Position numbers and translations under genes: made by a program
DNA from: Corynespora cassiicola
Lineage: Eukaryota; Ascomycota; Dothideomycetes; Pleosporales; Corynesporascaceae
Length of the DNA: 64,000 nucleotides
Direction of reading: 5' to 3'
Assembly (NCBI GenBank): GCA_022059125.1
Contig: JAEUWY010000018.1
Span: 62,001 to 126,000, forward strand
The notes under the pieces: model-generated
Told to the model about the DNA's origin: nothing
Databases searched by the model: none
Seen by the model: the letters and a program-made list of their open reading frames with translations, nothing else
In this document: piece by piece, positions 1 through 12,194 of the stretch
Layout: each line of letters starts with the position of its first letter
How positions within the stretch are numbered: the stretch's first letter is position 1

Positions 1-1612
1 ATGGATCTCCTCCAGTGTGCGGTCTCTCGTCTCCGGTAAAAGGAACCACGTAAAAACCGTCATGATGAGATTACTCACAAACCAGATGTACCCGTACTGA
101 GCGTTCCACCCGAGCGCCGCGGGGTTGATGAAAAAGGGCGCCGTAAAGGTCCCCAGCCAGGTCAACATGAAGTTCAGCGCCGAGGCGATGCCGAACACGT
201 ACCCGCGCTGCTGGTTGTTGGGGTACTCGCCGCCGATAAGCCATGCGTAGGGCCCCATGGTCGTATATGCGAATTTGAAAAGCGCAACGCTGGCCACCAC
301 GGCATTTGCAGCCGCCTGAGAGTCCGGTGCAACCGTCCACGCCACGGCTGGCATAAGCTGGAATAGCCCGCAGCCCAGGCATCCGTAGAGCATGATGGCG
401 CGTCGGTCGACACGGCGCACATAAAAGAAGCTGAAGAGCACCCCCATGATGCCACAGCACGTGGTGAGAATCGAGTACGCAAACGGATCTGGCACGCGTG
501 CTTTTTCGAGATAGTACGTCGTGTAATAGACGACCCACGAGGAGCCTAAGTATCATTGGTAAGTCGAGCGGGGAGAGAGATAGGCCGAAGTGGGAATACC
601 TGTGCCTGCATGGAAACAGATCACGGCGATGGAAAGCAGTGTCCTGCGTCGGTTCGTTCCACGCCATATATCTGCCCAAACGGCTTTGCTGCCCTCCATC
701 TGCCTTTTTGTACCCTCGCGAATCTCGGTCAACTCAGCCTACATGAACCCGGGTCAGTAAAATTGACACTCGAGATTTCAAATTACCGTGGCTGCACACA
801 CTTGGAACTCAACCTCGTCGATGTCCTTGTTTCGAAGCCTACGCAGTGCTGTTTCGGCATCCCCATCACGCCCCTGCACCGTCAACCAGCGTGGAGTTTC
901 GGGAAGAAAGAACAAAAGAACAAATTGAATCGTGGGCGTGACGAAGAACATGGCGAGTGGAATCTGATATGCCCGTCGGTCGGGCATCTTATGCGTAGCG
1001 TAGTCGACTGCCGCACCAACGACCGACCCGACCGAAAGCTGCGTCTGATATACCGCAAAAGCGATTCCACGCAGATGTGCCTATCAACTAGTCAGTATTC
1101 CGCGATCCCTCTCCGCCTCATTCCTCCAAGCCATAACAAGAGATACCCACCGGAGCGACCTCATGCACATAGACCTGCGAAAACGTCAAAAACCACCCCA
1201 CTGAGCACCCCAACAGAAGCCTCGCAAAATACAACGCTCCCTTACTCGTCGTCCCCAGCATCACGCCCGTTGCCACGAAATTCACAACTGCCGCGACCCA
1301 CAGCCCCATCCGTCGCCCGAACCGCTGGCTAAATGGCCCCACCGCCAGGCTCGAGAAGAAGGTTCCAATCACCATCAGGCTCGAGATGAGCTGCTGCACC
1401 GTCGGCGATATGTTCCACGTCTGCCGCGTCGCGTCGTAGTAACCGTATACCTGCAGGAAGCCCTCCATGGAGAGGAAGCCGCCCACTAGCGCATAGTCGA
1501 GGCCGTATTGGAAGGTCGCGAGCGTCGCCACGAAGCATATTCCCAGGCTTTTGAGGTGGCTGCGTGTGTCCAGCTGAAGGGGGTTGGCGGTGATGGGGCT
1601 GTTGCTAGGCAT
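1..1612 (-). CDS. MFS sugar transporter (sugar porter family), 3' end outside window
   Basis: Plasma-membrane hexose or sugar-proton transporter of the sugar porter family. Four exons on the minus strand: 1151-1612, 802-1080, 600-738 and <1-545, with introns of 70, 63 and 54 bp; frames join cleanly at each GT-AG pair. Visible family marks are the RFGRR loop between TM2 and TM3, VHEVAP before the first intron, PETPRW at the end of the N-terminal half, and PETRDRTLEEIH, the classic C-terminal sugar-porter signature, at the very left edge. The ATG at 1612 begins a short hydrophilic N-terminus followed directly by TM1. Only the last few dozen residues can be missing, because the PET-R-TLEE motif normally lies just after TM12. 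The substrate cannot be told from sequence; lactose, hexose or quinate-type transport are all possible. Confidence 0.9.
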
Positions 1613-3748
1613 GGTACGCGAGAAGAGGTATCAAGATGGTGTTGAAGGGATATGGGAGGCGGTTTACACCTGCAAGTGTGTTTATAGAGGAGCTGCGGGA
1701 TCTAGAGAGTGGGAAGCGGTCATGCGATGGCCATGCATGGATTTATGTGATGTCGCAAGCATCGCTCCCGGGTATTTGACTGCCGATCCTATGAGGATTG
1801 CAGGCCATCCATCACTCTCTGCAGGAATTTTACTAGTGAGGTAAGGATATGAATTGCATGCACATGTTGCTGATGGCCATGGACTAGGGCACGTCTCGTT
1901 GCTGATGCTTCGGCACGGCAGTTCAACGAGTAGGCTAAGCGATTCGTGTCAGTGATATGCAACTCTCATCGTGCTAGTGACTCGCTCGATGATTATTTGC
2001 AAGCTCTTGTTGTTATTGGTTTGGCCGATGCTTGATAGGTTCAAGTACGCCAAAGGCCAAGGGAATCCCCCGCACCCCACATCTGATCCTTGATGCTGCG
2101 GGGGTCTGATCTCTAAATCGAGTCGCAGAGTCATTTGAAATGATTAGCTCATTGGTAATGGGAAGCTATTCGCTTTTTGTAGCAGTGCTGGTAGCTTGAT
2201 GCAGGTTGTGGGTACGATATGGCATGCTCGGTTCTTTATTGTGGGCAGGTTGTGCAGGCTGTTGTAACCGGTTATTGTATACGAGCTACCTAGTCTAGTG
2301 AAATTTATCATGAAGACTCCCACATCTGATTAGGCGTGCATACTCCGCACAGAACACTGGTTCTGAATCGTGTATACTTTCCAGGGAGCTTCATCTCTTG
2401 CATTTATATTCAGTCAAGATAAGTAGTTCCTAGGAGCTATATTGTATATTTTACCATCAATTCAACGTCCCATCTGCATTGATTTATTTCAAGATGTGCT
2501 GTTAGAACAGATGTAGTATTCATATGCCCCCGCCCCTAGCCTCAGTCAGTTAGAGGATGGCCTTCCAAGCGATTGCATGAACTTTTTGTCACCTGTTTCT
2601 CAAATATCATGCCATTTGGTTGTTCAATTTTTCTAATGTACAAAGTATCTTTATATTACCCTGGGTTTCATTCCTCACGTCAGTTAGCTCATCGACTTTG
2701 CTTTACCAATCCTTAATTCAAATTGAGACAAGACTCAGAGCATATGTATATGAGACACTCAAATTTCTTTGACCATGAATTAATCAAGGAAAACGATAAC
2801 AGCGCTCAGCTTTAATTTCTATTACAAGGATATCTCTCCATTCAACCAACAAGTCACTGTAATGTCATCCGTAACTTCTGCAAAAAAAAGTCGAAAATAT
2901 CAGCTTTAATCCATGATGACTGGACGGGACCATTTTCACGCCTTATGTCGTTCAAAAGGACATACACTCAGCACTTATGAGATATATATCTTATTAAAGC
3001 ATGTTAATACTTCCAAAGACTCGGTTGTCTCGAGTAGCCGCAAGAAGTGGTGATGTAGTTTATGGAGGCCCCGATAGCGGAGCCTTGATTTGCTACGGAA
3101 GTGGGGCCATAGAAGCTGTCCATACCAAATGGCTACTAGGTGTCGATCAGGGGAAAGACAGTTCTAACGCGGGCCGGTTCCTCGTCCAATCTGGTGGATA
3201 GAGTAGGCCAAAGTCGCCCACACCGCCTCTTCGCCTATCGCAGTGTGGAGAATGCTGCTATTGTGACATTAATTTTCATACGCTTTTACTATTTTCAGCA
3301 TTAGAAGACCTTCAATGCTTTCTCCAAGGGTTATTCGCGTTCACTGCGTTTCTGACATTGAAATATACGGAGGCCGATACGAGCCACCACTTCTCTCCAG
3401 CCTCTTCAGGGCTACGGTTTCAGTCTAGTCCGCTTTTGTTATCTTGATGACGCTCGGGCCAATAACCAGACGAGCATATTTCTACACCCAGGCGGAACAC
3501 GGACACGCACCACCCACCTCTTCCCTCAATTGCATACCTCGAACATTGAGTGCTCATTGTCTCGGTCATCCGGTCCTCTTCTTTCATCCAATTTGAGCTC
3601 GTCTGTTCCCCCAGATCACGTCATCGGGCAGCCCGGTACCCCGCGCTGATTACGCGAGCGACGCGTTCCTTCGCGCCAACATAACGCGACCTCGGAGCCA
3701 ACAAAAAAGTAAAGACAACCTTGGAACCGAAATTTCAGAGATTGCACT
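1613..3748. other. Intergenic, no gene recognised
   Basis: About 2.1 kb of normal-composition DNA between the divergent sugar transporter and the gene starting at 3749. Open frames here are short and show no family motif. It probably holds the promoters of both flanking genes. Confidence 0.6.
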
Positions 3749-5633
3749 ATGGAAGGTATGGATCTCCAACTTTTAGTCTGAGAGTTATACTGACCCATCC
3801 ATTTGAACAGTTGACGGCCACTTTCATAGTAGCTTGCAGGTAGATGTGCACCAAGAGCACGGCAATGCACCCGACCGAGTCACCGAAACGATCAAGAACC
3901 ATATTGCAATTCCCACGGCTGCCGGAGAACTTGGTGTCTCCAGCACATCGATAGTATCCGCTGTCACCTATACTAATCAAGGCCCCGAAACAGCTTTATC
4001 TGGTTCTGCGTTGCCAGATCAAGCCGAGGATCTAGTGACGGCTCCAGCTGCAAAAAAACGGAAACCCGATAGGAATCGAGAATTTCTGCTCGCTGGCCTC
4101 GGAGATATCATACAAGATCTCAATGTAGAGTCCATCACCCCTTCCGAGAACGAAATCAAGTGGGATGGAGACGCTGAGTTAGTCTGCTCCTATAACTGGC
4201 GAGACGTCTGCGACGGCCAAAATCAGATCTTTGTCCCAGGGGGACCTCCGAAGTGGGCGCCACCTAAATTGCCCTTGAGCATACCCCAGGATACGGGCAT
4301 ATCATACAAGGACTCGAACTATGTGCGACAGCCGCGTCAACCCTACAAGCCCATGTTCGCTGCACTGGACAAGATGCAACTCAGATACTCTTTCAGCACG
4401 GCTGATGTGATAGTCGACCGGAACAATATCCGCAACTTGTGGGACGTTATGATGGGGAGGACTAGCTTTTTTCGCCTGGACTTGTATCTCATTAACAACA
4501 CATTGGTAATTGGCCGAAAGGAAAGAAACTTCGAGGTACACAGCAGAGCAGGGCAGGGAGGGGGTTATGGGAGGAATTTTGAAAAGAATTTCACCATCCA
4601 GACTGACGAGCTGAAAGATACAGATCGCCACTACCGCGTGATACGATATCCCTTCGGAAAGCTTGATCTAGTCCTGCGTTTCGAGGCAGATGCATACCAC
4701 GATCCCGACTATCTACTTGAAGATGAAGCGCGGCCGTCGGTCGAGAATGGCGACCCTGAACAACGCCGGAGATGGAGCGTAGCGACGCCCATTCAAGTCA
4801 TCGACAGCCAAAGCCCTAGCATCCCATGCTCAAAGATCGCTGAGCTCAAGTCCCAAATCCAGAACGCGGATAAAGACAGGGGCATATCAAGGAAAGATGC
4901 TTTAGACCAAGTGTGGTTTGGGCGAACCCCTCATCTCTTCCATGGAGTTCATGACAGGGAGACGGGCGCCTTCCTATACACCCAATACACCGATGCCAAA
5001 GAGGCGTCCGGCCGATGGGCAAGCGCAAGCAGACACCAAGAGGCGTTGCAAAAGGTGGAATCGCTTCTCACCCAATTACGGGATCTCCTCAAGTCCAGGG
5101 CTCAAAATGGCGACGGCACCCACCTCATCCTTATGCGCGAGGATAAAACCCGTCTCCAGCTGCGAGCCCCTATGAACCAGGACCAATGGCTGATTGACGG
5201 CGCAAACATCAGGAAATATTGGCAAGGGCGCCAAAACAATCATCCAAGGAACCACCACGCCAACCGCCACCGACCATACCGGCACTTTGTCCCCGATTTC
5301 CGAACACCTCCTGCCCCCCCTCGTTCAAGCCATGAGTGGCATCAAATGCAACCTTGGCTTAACCCTAGCATACCAAACAGTCACAACCGGCCTCTTAATC
5401 TACCTAGGTACCCTTCAGCCCAGCATCATGACAACGGCCAAGCTCGGCAGGGCCGGCAGGGCCCGCATGGATCAAATCAGCATGGAGGGCAAGGACGAGG
5501 ACGCGGGCATTGGCGAGGACGTGGACGTGGAGACGGGCATGATTTCGCACAGCGTCATGAGCGTCCTCAGTATCGCGACAATCCCTACCCCGCCCCAGGA
5601 GATAACGACCATGGGAGACTTGGATACGACTGA
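3749..5633 (+). CDS. Fungal-specific protein of unknown function with RG-rich C-terminal tail
   Basis: Two exons, 3749-3755 and 3811-5633, joined across a 55-bp intron (GTATGG...AACAG), giving 609 aa. The seven-base first exon supplies the only upstream ATG; without it the long frame begins at a non-ATG codon. The middle (roughly residues 120-310) carries blocks such as SYNW, VPGGPPKW, DRNNIRNLWD and IRYPFGKLDLVLRFEAD. I recognise these from a widespread fungal family often mislabelled geranylgeranyl pyrophosphate synthetase; no prenyl-synthase DDxxD signature is visible, so that label is not adopted. Residues about 485-609 are low complexity, rich in H, N, P and R, with an RGRGHWRGRGRG stretch typical of RNA-binding RGG tails. 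A KKRK basic patch sits near residue 85. A role with RNA or in the nucleus is inference only. Confidence 0.8.
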
Positions 5634-6118
5634 TGAGCAGACCGGAATTGTCATACTCGCATAAACAGTCACTTTGCATATGCTCCAAAGGCGAAACGGT
5701 GATGGAGATGGAAATGAATGAGTCGGAATTTACTAGGCGCCTGATTCTTGAGTGTTATTGCTGCTTTAGCTTTGTGCTGGCAGTACTGTAGGTTTCATGT
5801 GAACTTTATGAGTATTATACTGAAAGGAAGATGCACAATGATGATTTTAGGTGCTATCAAGTCTAATCCTGGCATGGAATCATGTGCTTGGAATGTCCTT
5901 AACCGAAACCCCCCAGTCGCGCATCGCAGAGATCTTATCCCCTTTGTCCATGCATGCCATCGTCCCAGCCAATGTTGAAAAATATAGGAAAAGTAAAGGT
6001 TCATGGTAAATTTAAGCAATCTTGAGGTCTGAACTTTTGCTTCCTGAGACGTCTGGCTGCATCATGGGTGCCAGAGTCCCGGCGTCTGCTTATTTCTGAA
6101 TTAGATCGGTCACTAAAT
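5634..6118. other. Short convergent intergenic region
   Basis: About 480 bp between the ends of two convergent genes. It is moderately AT-rich and presumably holds both 3' untranslated regions; no further gene is seen. Confidence 0.5.
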
Positions 6119-7396
6119 TTAGAAAAAAGGAAACCTTGAATCAAGGCTTTCCTTGTTCATCTGAACCTCCCTCCAGTCATCATAGTATTGGCCGAATTTG
6201 AAGCGCGTCATCTCCTGGACCACATAGCTTTTGGGTAAGTGCTCATCGTCTTCAAAGTACCAAGACTCGCGATACTTCTGGAAGTAAGGGCTGAGGTGGA
6301 CTTGAGAAAAGCCAGCGAGGGCTGCAATGTGTTCCGGATAGAGGGGTTTCTTGTCCAGACGCATGGCTATGACCGTTCCGATGTTTTTGTCCCATTGCGG
6401 TGGGCAAACTCCGAAATTTTCATCAAATTCTACTTCGGTAGTGTTCTCCCTGGTTAGGCAGTCGCGGTGAAGAAATGCAACCCTCTGGTTGAGCCATGGG
6501 CTCCCCGATGCTCTGGCCTCGTTGTATTCTTCTGATCGACGGAAGCACTCGACGAGGCTTCCAGGCAATTTTTGGACGACGATTGGCAACTTGACGAGAA
6601 CAGAAATGTCGATCGGAGACTGATTGAAGATGCCGTGGGAGGAAGGGATTGTGGCAATCTCATACCGGGGTCGCTTGTTCAATTTTACGTCCAGTTCGCA
6701 GTTGATACGAACTCCAGTTACAAAGTTTGTGTCCACTCCCTGCCTTGTTGTCTCTTTACCCATCCTCTCCTTCCTTTGAAGCCTGTTTTGATTGTCACCG
6801 TGGTCCGGTCTGGTTAAATGCATGTTGAAGTAATCCATGATATGACCAAGCGCCGATGGTGTCAGATCGATATCGCCATCGTCTGCAAGCTTGTTGCCGA
6901 CAGTCCCATCAAATTTCCTGCTTCCGGTTACAATTACGGGGCCTTTCCAATCGCGAAAATGCTTTGATTCTTTGTTTTGTGTGTTGCGAACTGCTCGATT
7001 CGGTTGCCCATCGTCAAAAATATTGTCACGATGGTAGATCATGAGCTGATACCCCAGAGGCCTCCTTCGTAACGGACTATCAACTATCATGGCAAGTTGT
7101 GCACTGAACCGGTTTCCGCTTCGCTTCTCATCGACGAGCCAGGACTCCATCTTGGCGGTCGATGGAATCCAAACGAATCGCGGCTTATCCTCATCTGGGT
7201 GGAAATAGATACCGCGATGAAATATTTCGCCAGGAATTTCAGATACTGGTGCCCTCTGAAAGTCCTTGAAAGTCCTGCAGAGATATTTGTGATTGTGCCA
7301 GGCCCTCTTCTGGCATTCCTGGGAGCAATAGTGGCTGTCTTGGCACCCACGACAGCGCAGCGTGGCTGGGTTGTCGCACTCGTCACAAACTTGCAT
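6119..7396 (-). CDS. MYND-type zinc finger protein
   Basis: Single-exon 425-aa protein. Residues 4-40 form a complete MYND finger: C4, C7, C15, C18, C24, C28, H36 and C40, with the usual YC-x3-C and W-x2-H-x3-C spacing. MYND fingers bind two zinc ions and mediate protein-protein contacts. The remaining 380 residues have no SET or other catalytic domain that I can see. This N-terminal-MYND plus unknown body arrangement is common in ascomycetes with expanded MYND families. The ATG is immediately before the first zinc ligand, so the start is well fixed. Specific function unknown. Confidence 0.85.
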   Translation of the reverse strand: MQVCDECDNPATLRCRGCQDSHYCSQECQKRAWHNHKYLCRTFKDFQRAPVSEIPGEIFHRGIYFHPDEDKPRFVWIPSTAKMESWLVDEKRSGNRFSAQLAMIVDSPLRRRPLGYQLMIYHRDNIFDDGQPNRAVRNTQNKESKHFRDWKGPVIVTGSRKFDGTVGNKLADDGDIDLTPSALGHIMDYFNMHLTRPDHGDNQNRLQRKERMGKETTRQGVDTNFVTGVRINCELDVKLNKRPRYEIATIPSSHGIFNQSPIDISVLVKLPIVVQKLPGSLVECFRRSEEYNEARASGSPWLNQRVAFLHRDCLTRENTTEVEFDENFGVCPPQWDKNIGTVIAMRLDKKPLYPEHIAALAGFSQVHLSPYFQKYRESWYFEDDEHLPKSYVVQEMTRFKFGQYYDDWREVQMNKESLDSRFPFF

Positions 7397-7740
7397 CTTT
7401 ATGATATACTTGTCGATATATGAGTGAAGAGCTTCGAAGGATAGTGCTTATATCATAGGCAGAAGAAGACGATTTGGGATAGTTCTAGCGACTGATGGAA
7501 ATGTTGTTGCTAAGGAAGCTTAAGTTTTAAGCTTACCGGGTAAGTAGCAAGATACTGAAGGAGTGAGAATTAGGAGAGGTTAGTGAGACCAATACGATAG
7601 GTTGATTACCAGATCACGGTGAAGAGCGGCTGAAAGTAAGAAAATGACAGATAGCTATTCTATCCCAGTAAGTGAGAGTGGCACAGTAAAGCCTTAATTG
7701 GAATAACCGTCAAAGGTTTTCAAAAGCATTGAGATCGACT
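7397..7740. other. Promoter-side spacer
   Basis: Upstream region of the MYND gene and downstream region of the next minus-strand gene. No additional coding or structural signal noticed. Confidence 0.4.
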
Positions 7741-8270
7741 TCACAACAGATGGTTAAAAGCAAGCATAACCAAAGCTAATCCTCTCTCTTTGAATCTAAA
7801 GCGCCATCCGTATCAACGAGACTGTTCTTGTTAGCTTACCAACGCAAAAATCTGTTGTTTACTTACTTGCTTCTCTCAGCCACTATCTCCCTAAGTTTTG
7901 ATTTATCATGTTCCTCAATCTTCCTTTTCTCACTCGGAAGTGGCGCAGGCAGTTCACCCTCATCCGGATGAAACCACTTTTCCTTCGGGGTCTTCGTGCC
8001 GTCCACATTTTCAAATCCTTTGCACCACTCTGGATCAGGAACACGGTTGAGAAAAGCTTTAATGAGCTCAGGACTCAGGCCCTCGGCGCTCAACACAGTT
8101 CGATCTGCCGTAAGAGATCGCAATACTCCATCGTTTTTCCCCAGTGAGATGACGCCTAGAATATCTTGCTTAAAGCCGGCAAGTATCCTTGACAATTCTT
8201 GTTGCTTCGGATCATTGCGATCGAAGGTTCCGCAATATTGATTTTCATCAGAGGGATTGCTGTTGGACAT
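7741..8270 (-). CDS. Small hypothetical protein, about 152 aa
   Basis: Model with two exons, 7867-8270 and 7741-7795, separated by a 70-bp intron with a perfect GTAAGT donor and TTTAG acceptor; total 459 bp, 152 aa. Without splicing the frame stops right inside the donor (AAG TAA), giving 135 aa, so both versions remain possible. The protein is hydrophilic and acidic-basic mixed, with a PDPEWCKGFENVDGTKTPKEKW segment shape near residues 76-97 and a charged EKRKIEEHDKSKLREI stretch likely helical. No signal peptide or membrane segment. I do not recognise the family. Confidence 0.55.
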
Positions 8271-9185
8271 GTTGTCTGATCAAACTTGACTATGAGAGAA
8301 CAGTTATGATTGATGGCGCGAGGTCTGGAAGAGAGCTGAGTATATAAGATAGCAGCCTGGCGATTCAGCCTTGCCAAGAACAATGACGCATGTGCTGACC
8401 GGTCTTAGCAGAGGATCTCTAATGCTCTTCCCGAATGAATCACGGTATTTTTTGAGAATATGTCTGTCTTTAATGAGTTGTATAGGTAAATACACACAAG
8501 CTGGATTCAAAGCATATTAGGTTCTTTGAGGAATTGTAGATGTATAAACGTCTAAAAAGTGGCATGGTCATATTTCCGATATACCCGAATCAATAGGGAA
8601 ACTGTTTGATATAATAGGAGCAAACAAGTTGTTTTGCAACCGGAGCATGATTTATTTAACTTACAGTTGATCTATTATCTTGCATTCAAAATATACTGAT
8701 TTTAGACTCAGATGAATCATACTGAGTATACCCAGAATGCTAGATGACTTCTTATGGTTTAAATGCAACTTGTGGCGTGATCACCCGTTCTATTAGAGAT
8801 TTCAATATTTTTCGTGGCCTAAGACTCTGGATAAGCGGTAAACTAATCTCTCCAGTGTAGAAAAGGCGTATATATACGGCTTTTTACATAGAAAAACTTT
8901 CTAGAAGTGAGACTCTCTTACTGTTATATAAATATACTAAGTAGCTAGGACAGCGCTAGCGGATTTTTTACTACCTATTGTTCAATATTTTACGCTGCAA
9001 GCATCAGAAGTCCACTATTAATCTTCTGTCTGTTGCTTAGGGTATTGTAACCTAGACCTGTGACGTACGATAACATTTTGAAAAAGCCTAAATTGATAAT
9101 TGTATCATACTAAAACTAACATTGTTCTTAATGAAATTAATGAAATCGATATAACTACAAGAAAATTACGATGATTCCCAATCAT
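8271..9185. other. Intergenic, no gene recognised
   Basis: About 0.9 kb of increasingly AT-rich sequence between the small hypothetical gene and the isocyanide synthase. Short frames only. The AT bias is mild compared with the RIP blocks. Confidence 0.5.
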
Positions 9186-10514
9186 TCAGAACCCCTCCAA
9201 AACCACAGTTCTCTGAAGGATTTTCAGGGCAGCTAGTTTCTTCTGATCATTATCAGACAGCAAAATGTTGACATGACCTCCTTTACTACGTATAATCAAC
9301 CCACCGCCGTAAAGATGACGGAATTCTACATCCGCATCCCATATATAAAGAGGAGATCTCTCGCGAAAGCAGTACGGAAGACCGTTCCTTAACACCAAAT
9401 CATGGGTTTCCCGCAAAACAGCAGCATGTGCCGTTCTGAAATTTCCCCGCACATCTACAGCCACCGCACAATGCCATGGTGTCATGGAGAAGGAATCAGG
9501 TTGAGGTATCAGCGGCATAGATATCTTGGTAAGACCAGTTGAGGGGTGAATCGACAGACGGACATGATCCGGGCATTTGTCGCGAATAAGAGCTGCGAAT
9601 GCCTAGAGTCTCCATGTTAACATAGTGTGCCTCAACAGATAAAGGAAACTCTTCTCATACCACACCACGAGCAATCATTGCTTTGGCAGTATCATGTACC
9701 AATTTCTTCCATTTCTTCCCGCTCACTGTATTTTTCCGAACAGGGCTAAAGGCGAGGTCCTTCTTCAGGAACTTGGCATACCCGTCATAGGTCGACTTGT
9801 AATCGGGGTCGTTCTGGATATACCAATTCGCATCAAAGTCGGAATCGCCATAACGGAACAGCAACTCCTGGCGAGAAGGTTCCAGCAAACGGATAAAATC
9901 CTGCTTGGTGATGTCTTTATTCCTGTGCAGTCCTAAAAGATTCATGATGCGGACAAACTCGATGCAGTGATAGACTTTTTCTGCTACCATATTGCGTAGA
10001 GTCGCGCCATACTCCCAGAGATTATCTTCAGTAACACCCGTGAGGTCTTTGATATTAGCTAATACTTCATAACCGCGTAATTTATGTACGTACCATTGTA
10101 GCAGGCGCCATCAGTAGCGATAAGAATCATAGCACCAGGCTCATAGATATGAGAAATTCGGGTACACAGATCATTCAGTCGGTCTAAAGCAAGCTCTTCT
10201 CCAAGGTCTGGACGGCATCCCAGAACTTTATCCTGGATGTTGATACTCTTGGCTGGGAAGGCCGGAAGAACCATGGGAATTCTCTCGCGATGAGAAACAT
10301 GGCGGTGAATTCGGGGTGAGAATACTTCCCTTTCCATGAAAACATCATTTCCGTGCTGTTGAAGGCTAAATTCCTCCAGGATATCTATGACAGCAGTGAC
10401 TATCTTGTCAGTCTGTGAGCAATGATCAGCGGAAAATCCTGGAATTTCCTTGATTTGTCCACTTTTTGATTGTCCATTATGAACATTCTTGATGGATTGG
10501 CTTTTAGGTTCCAA
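9186..10514 (-). CDS. Isocyanide synthase (DIT1/PvcA family), apparently intact
   Basis: Three exons on the minus strand, 10094-10514, 9661-10046 and 9186-9602, with introns of 47 and 58 bp; 1224 bp, 407 aa, all junctions in frame. The family converts the amino group of an amino acid to an isonitrile using ribulose-5-phosphate (PvcA, IsnA, fungal XanB) or makes dityrosine precursors (yeast Dit1). Family marks include a FPAKS-type block followed by KVLG and PDLGEELAL, a DGACYND turn at the first splice site, and in the last exon PLIPQPDSF then TPWHC, and RERSPLYIW before a LYGGG motif. Length matches a single-domain synthase; no TauD dioxygenase or NRPS domain is fused. A second diverged copy lies at 23014-24280 with introns at the same positions. 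Product and amino-acid substrate cannot be read from sequence. Confidence 0.88.
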
Positions 10515-11040
10515 TAGAGACCTATGACTGTATTCGTCTACGGCTGTATTTCGCGTACTTTTACGTAAGTTTTCCAGAATCTCCTTTTTTCTACACCAAA
10601 CGCGTTGATATGTAGACTGACGAGAATAGATTGGTATTTTCGGACGTTCAATCCTCAGATTCTCTCAAACGCAATCGTTATTGTCCATCATTGTGATGAA
10701 CGGTGTGGGTTTGTTTGGTCGAATAATTCCATCAATATTGGCCGATAGATATTTTGGAATACTGAGAACTCTTATTCCTGCCGTTGGTATAAGTGGAATT
10801 TTACTGTTTGGTTGGATAGGTGTAAGTTCCACTGAAGGGCTGTTTGGTTGGACCGTTATCTACGGAATTGCAGCCAATGCCACCCAGAGTCTTTTCCCCG
10901 CGGCAGTCGGAGACTTGAGTGCTCATCCAACAAGGGTGGGCACCAAAGTCGGAATGGTTCTCGGTATTGTCAGTATTTCGAGCCTCACAGGACCACCCAT
11001 TGGAGGACGACTTGTTGCAATTCATGATGGGGACTTTCTA
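10515..11040 (+). pseudogene. 5' part of split monocarboxylate-type MFS transporter (truncated)
   Basis: C-terminal half of an MCT-type major facilitator. A last-but-one exon remnant ends at about 10570 before an intron (GTAAGT at about 10571, CTGAC branch, AATAG acceptor near 10643). The following exon shows FSQTQSLLSIIVMNGVGLFGR, a TM7-TM8 region, then helices ending GGRLVAIHDGDF at 11040. The N-terminal six helices are absent because the frame runs straight into the start of the divergent isocyanide synthase gene, so this copy is 5' truncated. The coding frame is interrupted at 11041 by the transposon stack and resumes at 21528. It probably once exported the locus product; now almost certainly non-functional. 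Confidence 0.7.
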
Positions 11041-11825
11041 TAACGTAAACCACAAGCGAGCGAGCCACACAAGCGAGCGAGCTACCTCCTAACTGCCCTA
11101 ACGCGTGCGCAACCACCTACTTAACTACCTTAAAAAAATACTGTAATAACTTAATATAAAAAGTAACTATAGTAGTTATACTGTTATTTTATACGTATAA
11201 AAATTATATTTTTACTTTCTGCAGTGTATACAGTATACTTTTAACTATTAGCTACTACTAAAATAAACTACTTTTTTATATTTTTTTTTTAATTATTTTT
11301 TAATATTTTTTTAAGTTATAATTTTTGCTTTTTTAGCTTTTATTAAAGTTTTTTATACTAAATATTTTTTTTTTTTATTTTATACGCTGTATAGCAGCTT
11401 TATTAGTTTTTTTAAAATTTTTAACTTATATATAAAGTAATATAACTTTATAAATTAGTATTATAGTATTTTTATTAAACTAAATAAAAGCTTTAATAAT
11501 TAAAACTAGTAATAAACTTTTATATTTTTTAATTTTATTTTAAATTAATATTAACTAAACTTCTAGCTTATACGCGTTACTTAGTATTTTAACTTTTTAT
11601 AAAATAGTTTTAGAAATAGCTAGCGTAAACGTACGTAGTTTTATATTAAATTTTAATAATATAATTTATAAATTATATAAAACTATTTTTATTTTTTAAA
11701 AGTTTACGTGTATATTATTTTTTATAAAAGTTTATTTAAAAACTTTTTTAAAAGCTAGTAAAAAAGTAATTTTATTAATATAGTTAATATAATTATGTAC
11801 TAAGCTAAAAATTTTATTATAATAC

Positions 11826-12194
11826 TGTTATGAGCCACAAACGTAGGCTGATAACGGGGCCGACAGAGTCGCACCGCCATAGCTAGTCACGTGATATACT
11901 TAGTTAATTAGTCTGCTCAGCAGTACTAAGTAACTAAGCAGTACTAAGTAAAAGCTTTAAGCACATATATATAGTCCGCACAATTATACTTTATAACTAT
12001 ATTTACTTTATTAGTAAATCTATTATTTAAAATTAACTATTAATTTATTATGCTCTATTACTAACACAGAGACCTATATAGTATATTGTATATTATTTTA
12101 CTTACGTAACTTTAGTAGTATTTATTTTTAAAAATTAACTTAAGCAGCTACTTACTTTTTAGTTTTACTTATAGTCTATAGCACAGCCTTAATA
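11826..12194 (+). repeat. Gypsy-1 5' LTR
   Basis: 369 bp, begins TGTTATGAGCC and ends TTAATA (from TTAACA). Pairs with 18263-18631. Differences between the two LTRs look like transitions only; the outer (5') half of this copy keeps more C and G than its partner. Confidence 0.9.

Noticed and set aside
556..1332. 258-codon plus-strand open frame
   Set aside because: Lies antisense across the exons and introns of the sugar transporter, whose family motifs and splice sites explain the region.
5194..5664. 156-codon plus-strand frame overlapping the RG-rich protein
   Set aside because: Different frame inside the low-complexity GC-rich tail of the 3749-5633 gene; such tails often leave long open shadow frames.
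7097..7423. 108-codon plus-strand frame opposite the MYND gene
   Set aside because: Antisense of the zinc-finger coding region, no motif of its own.
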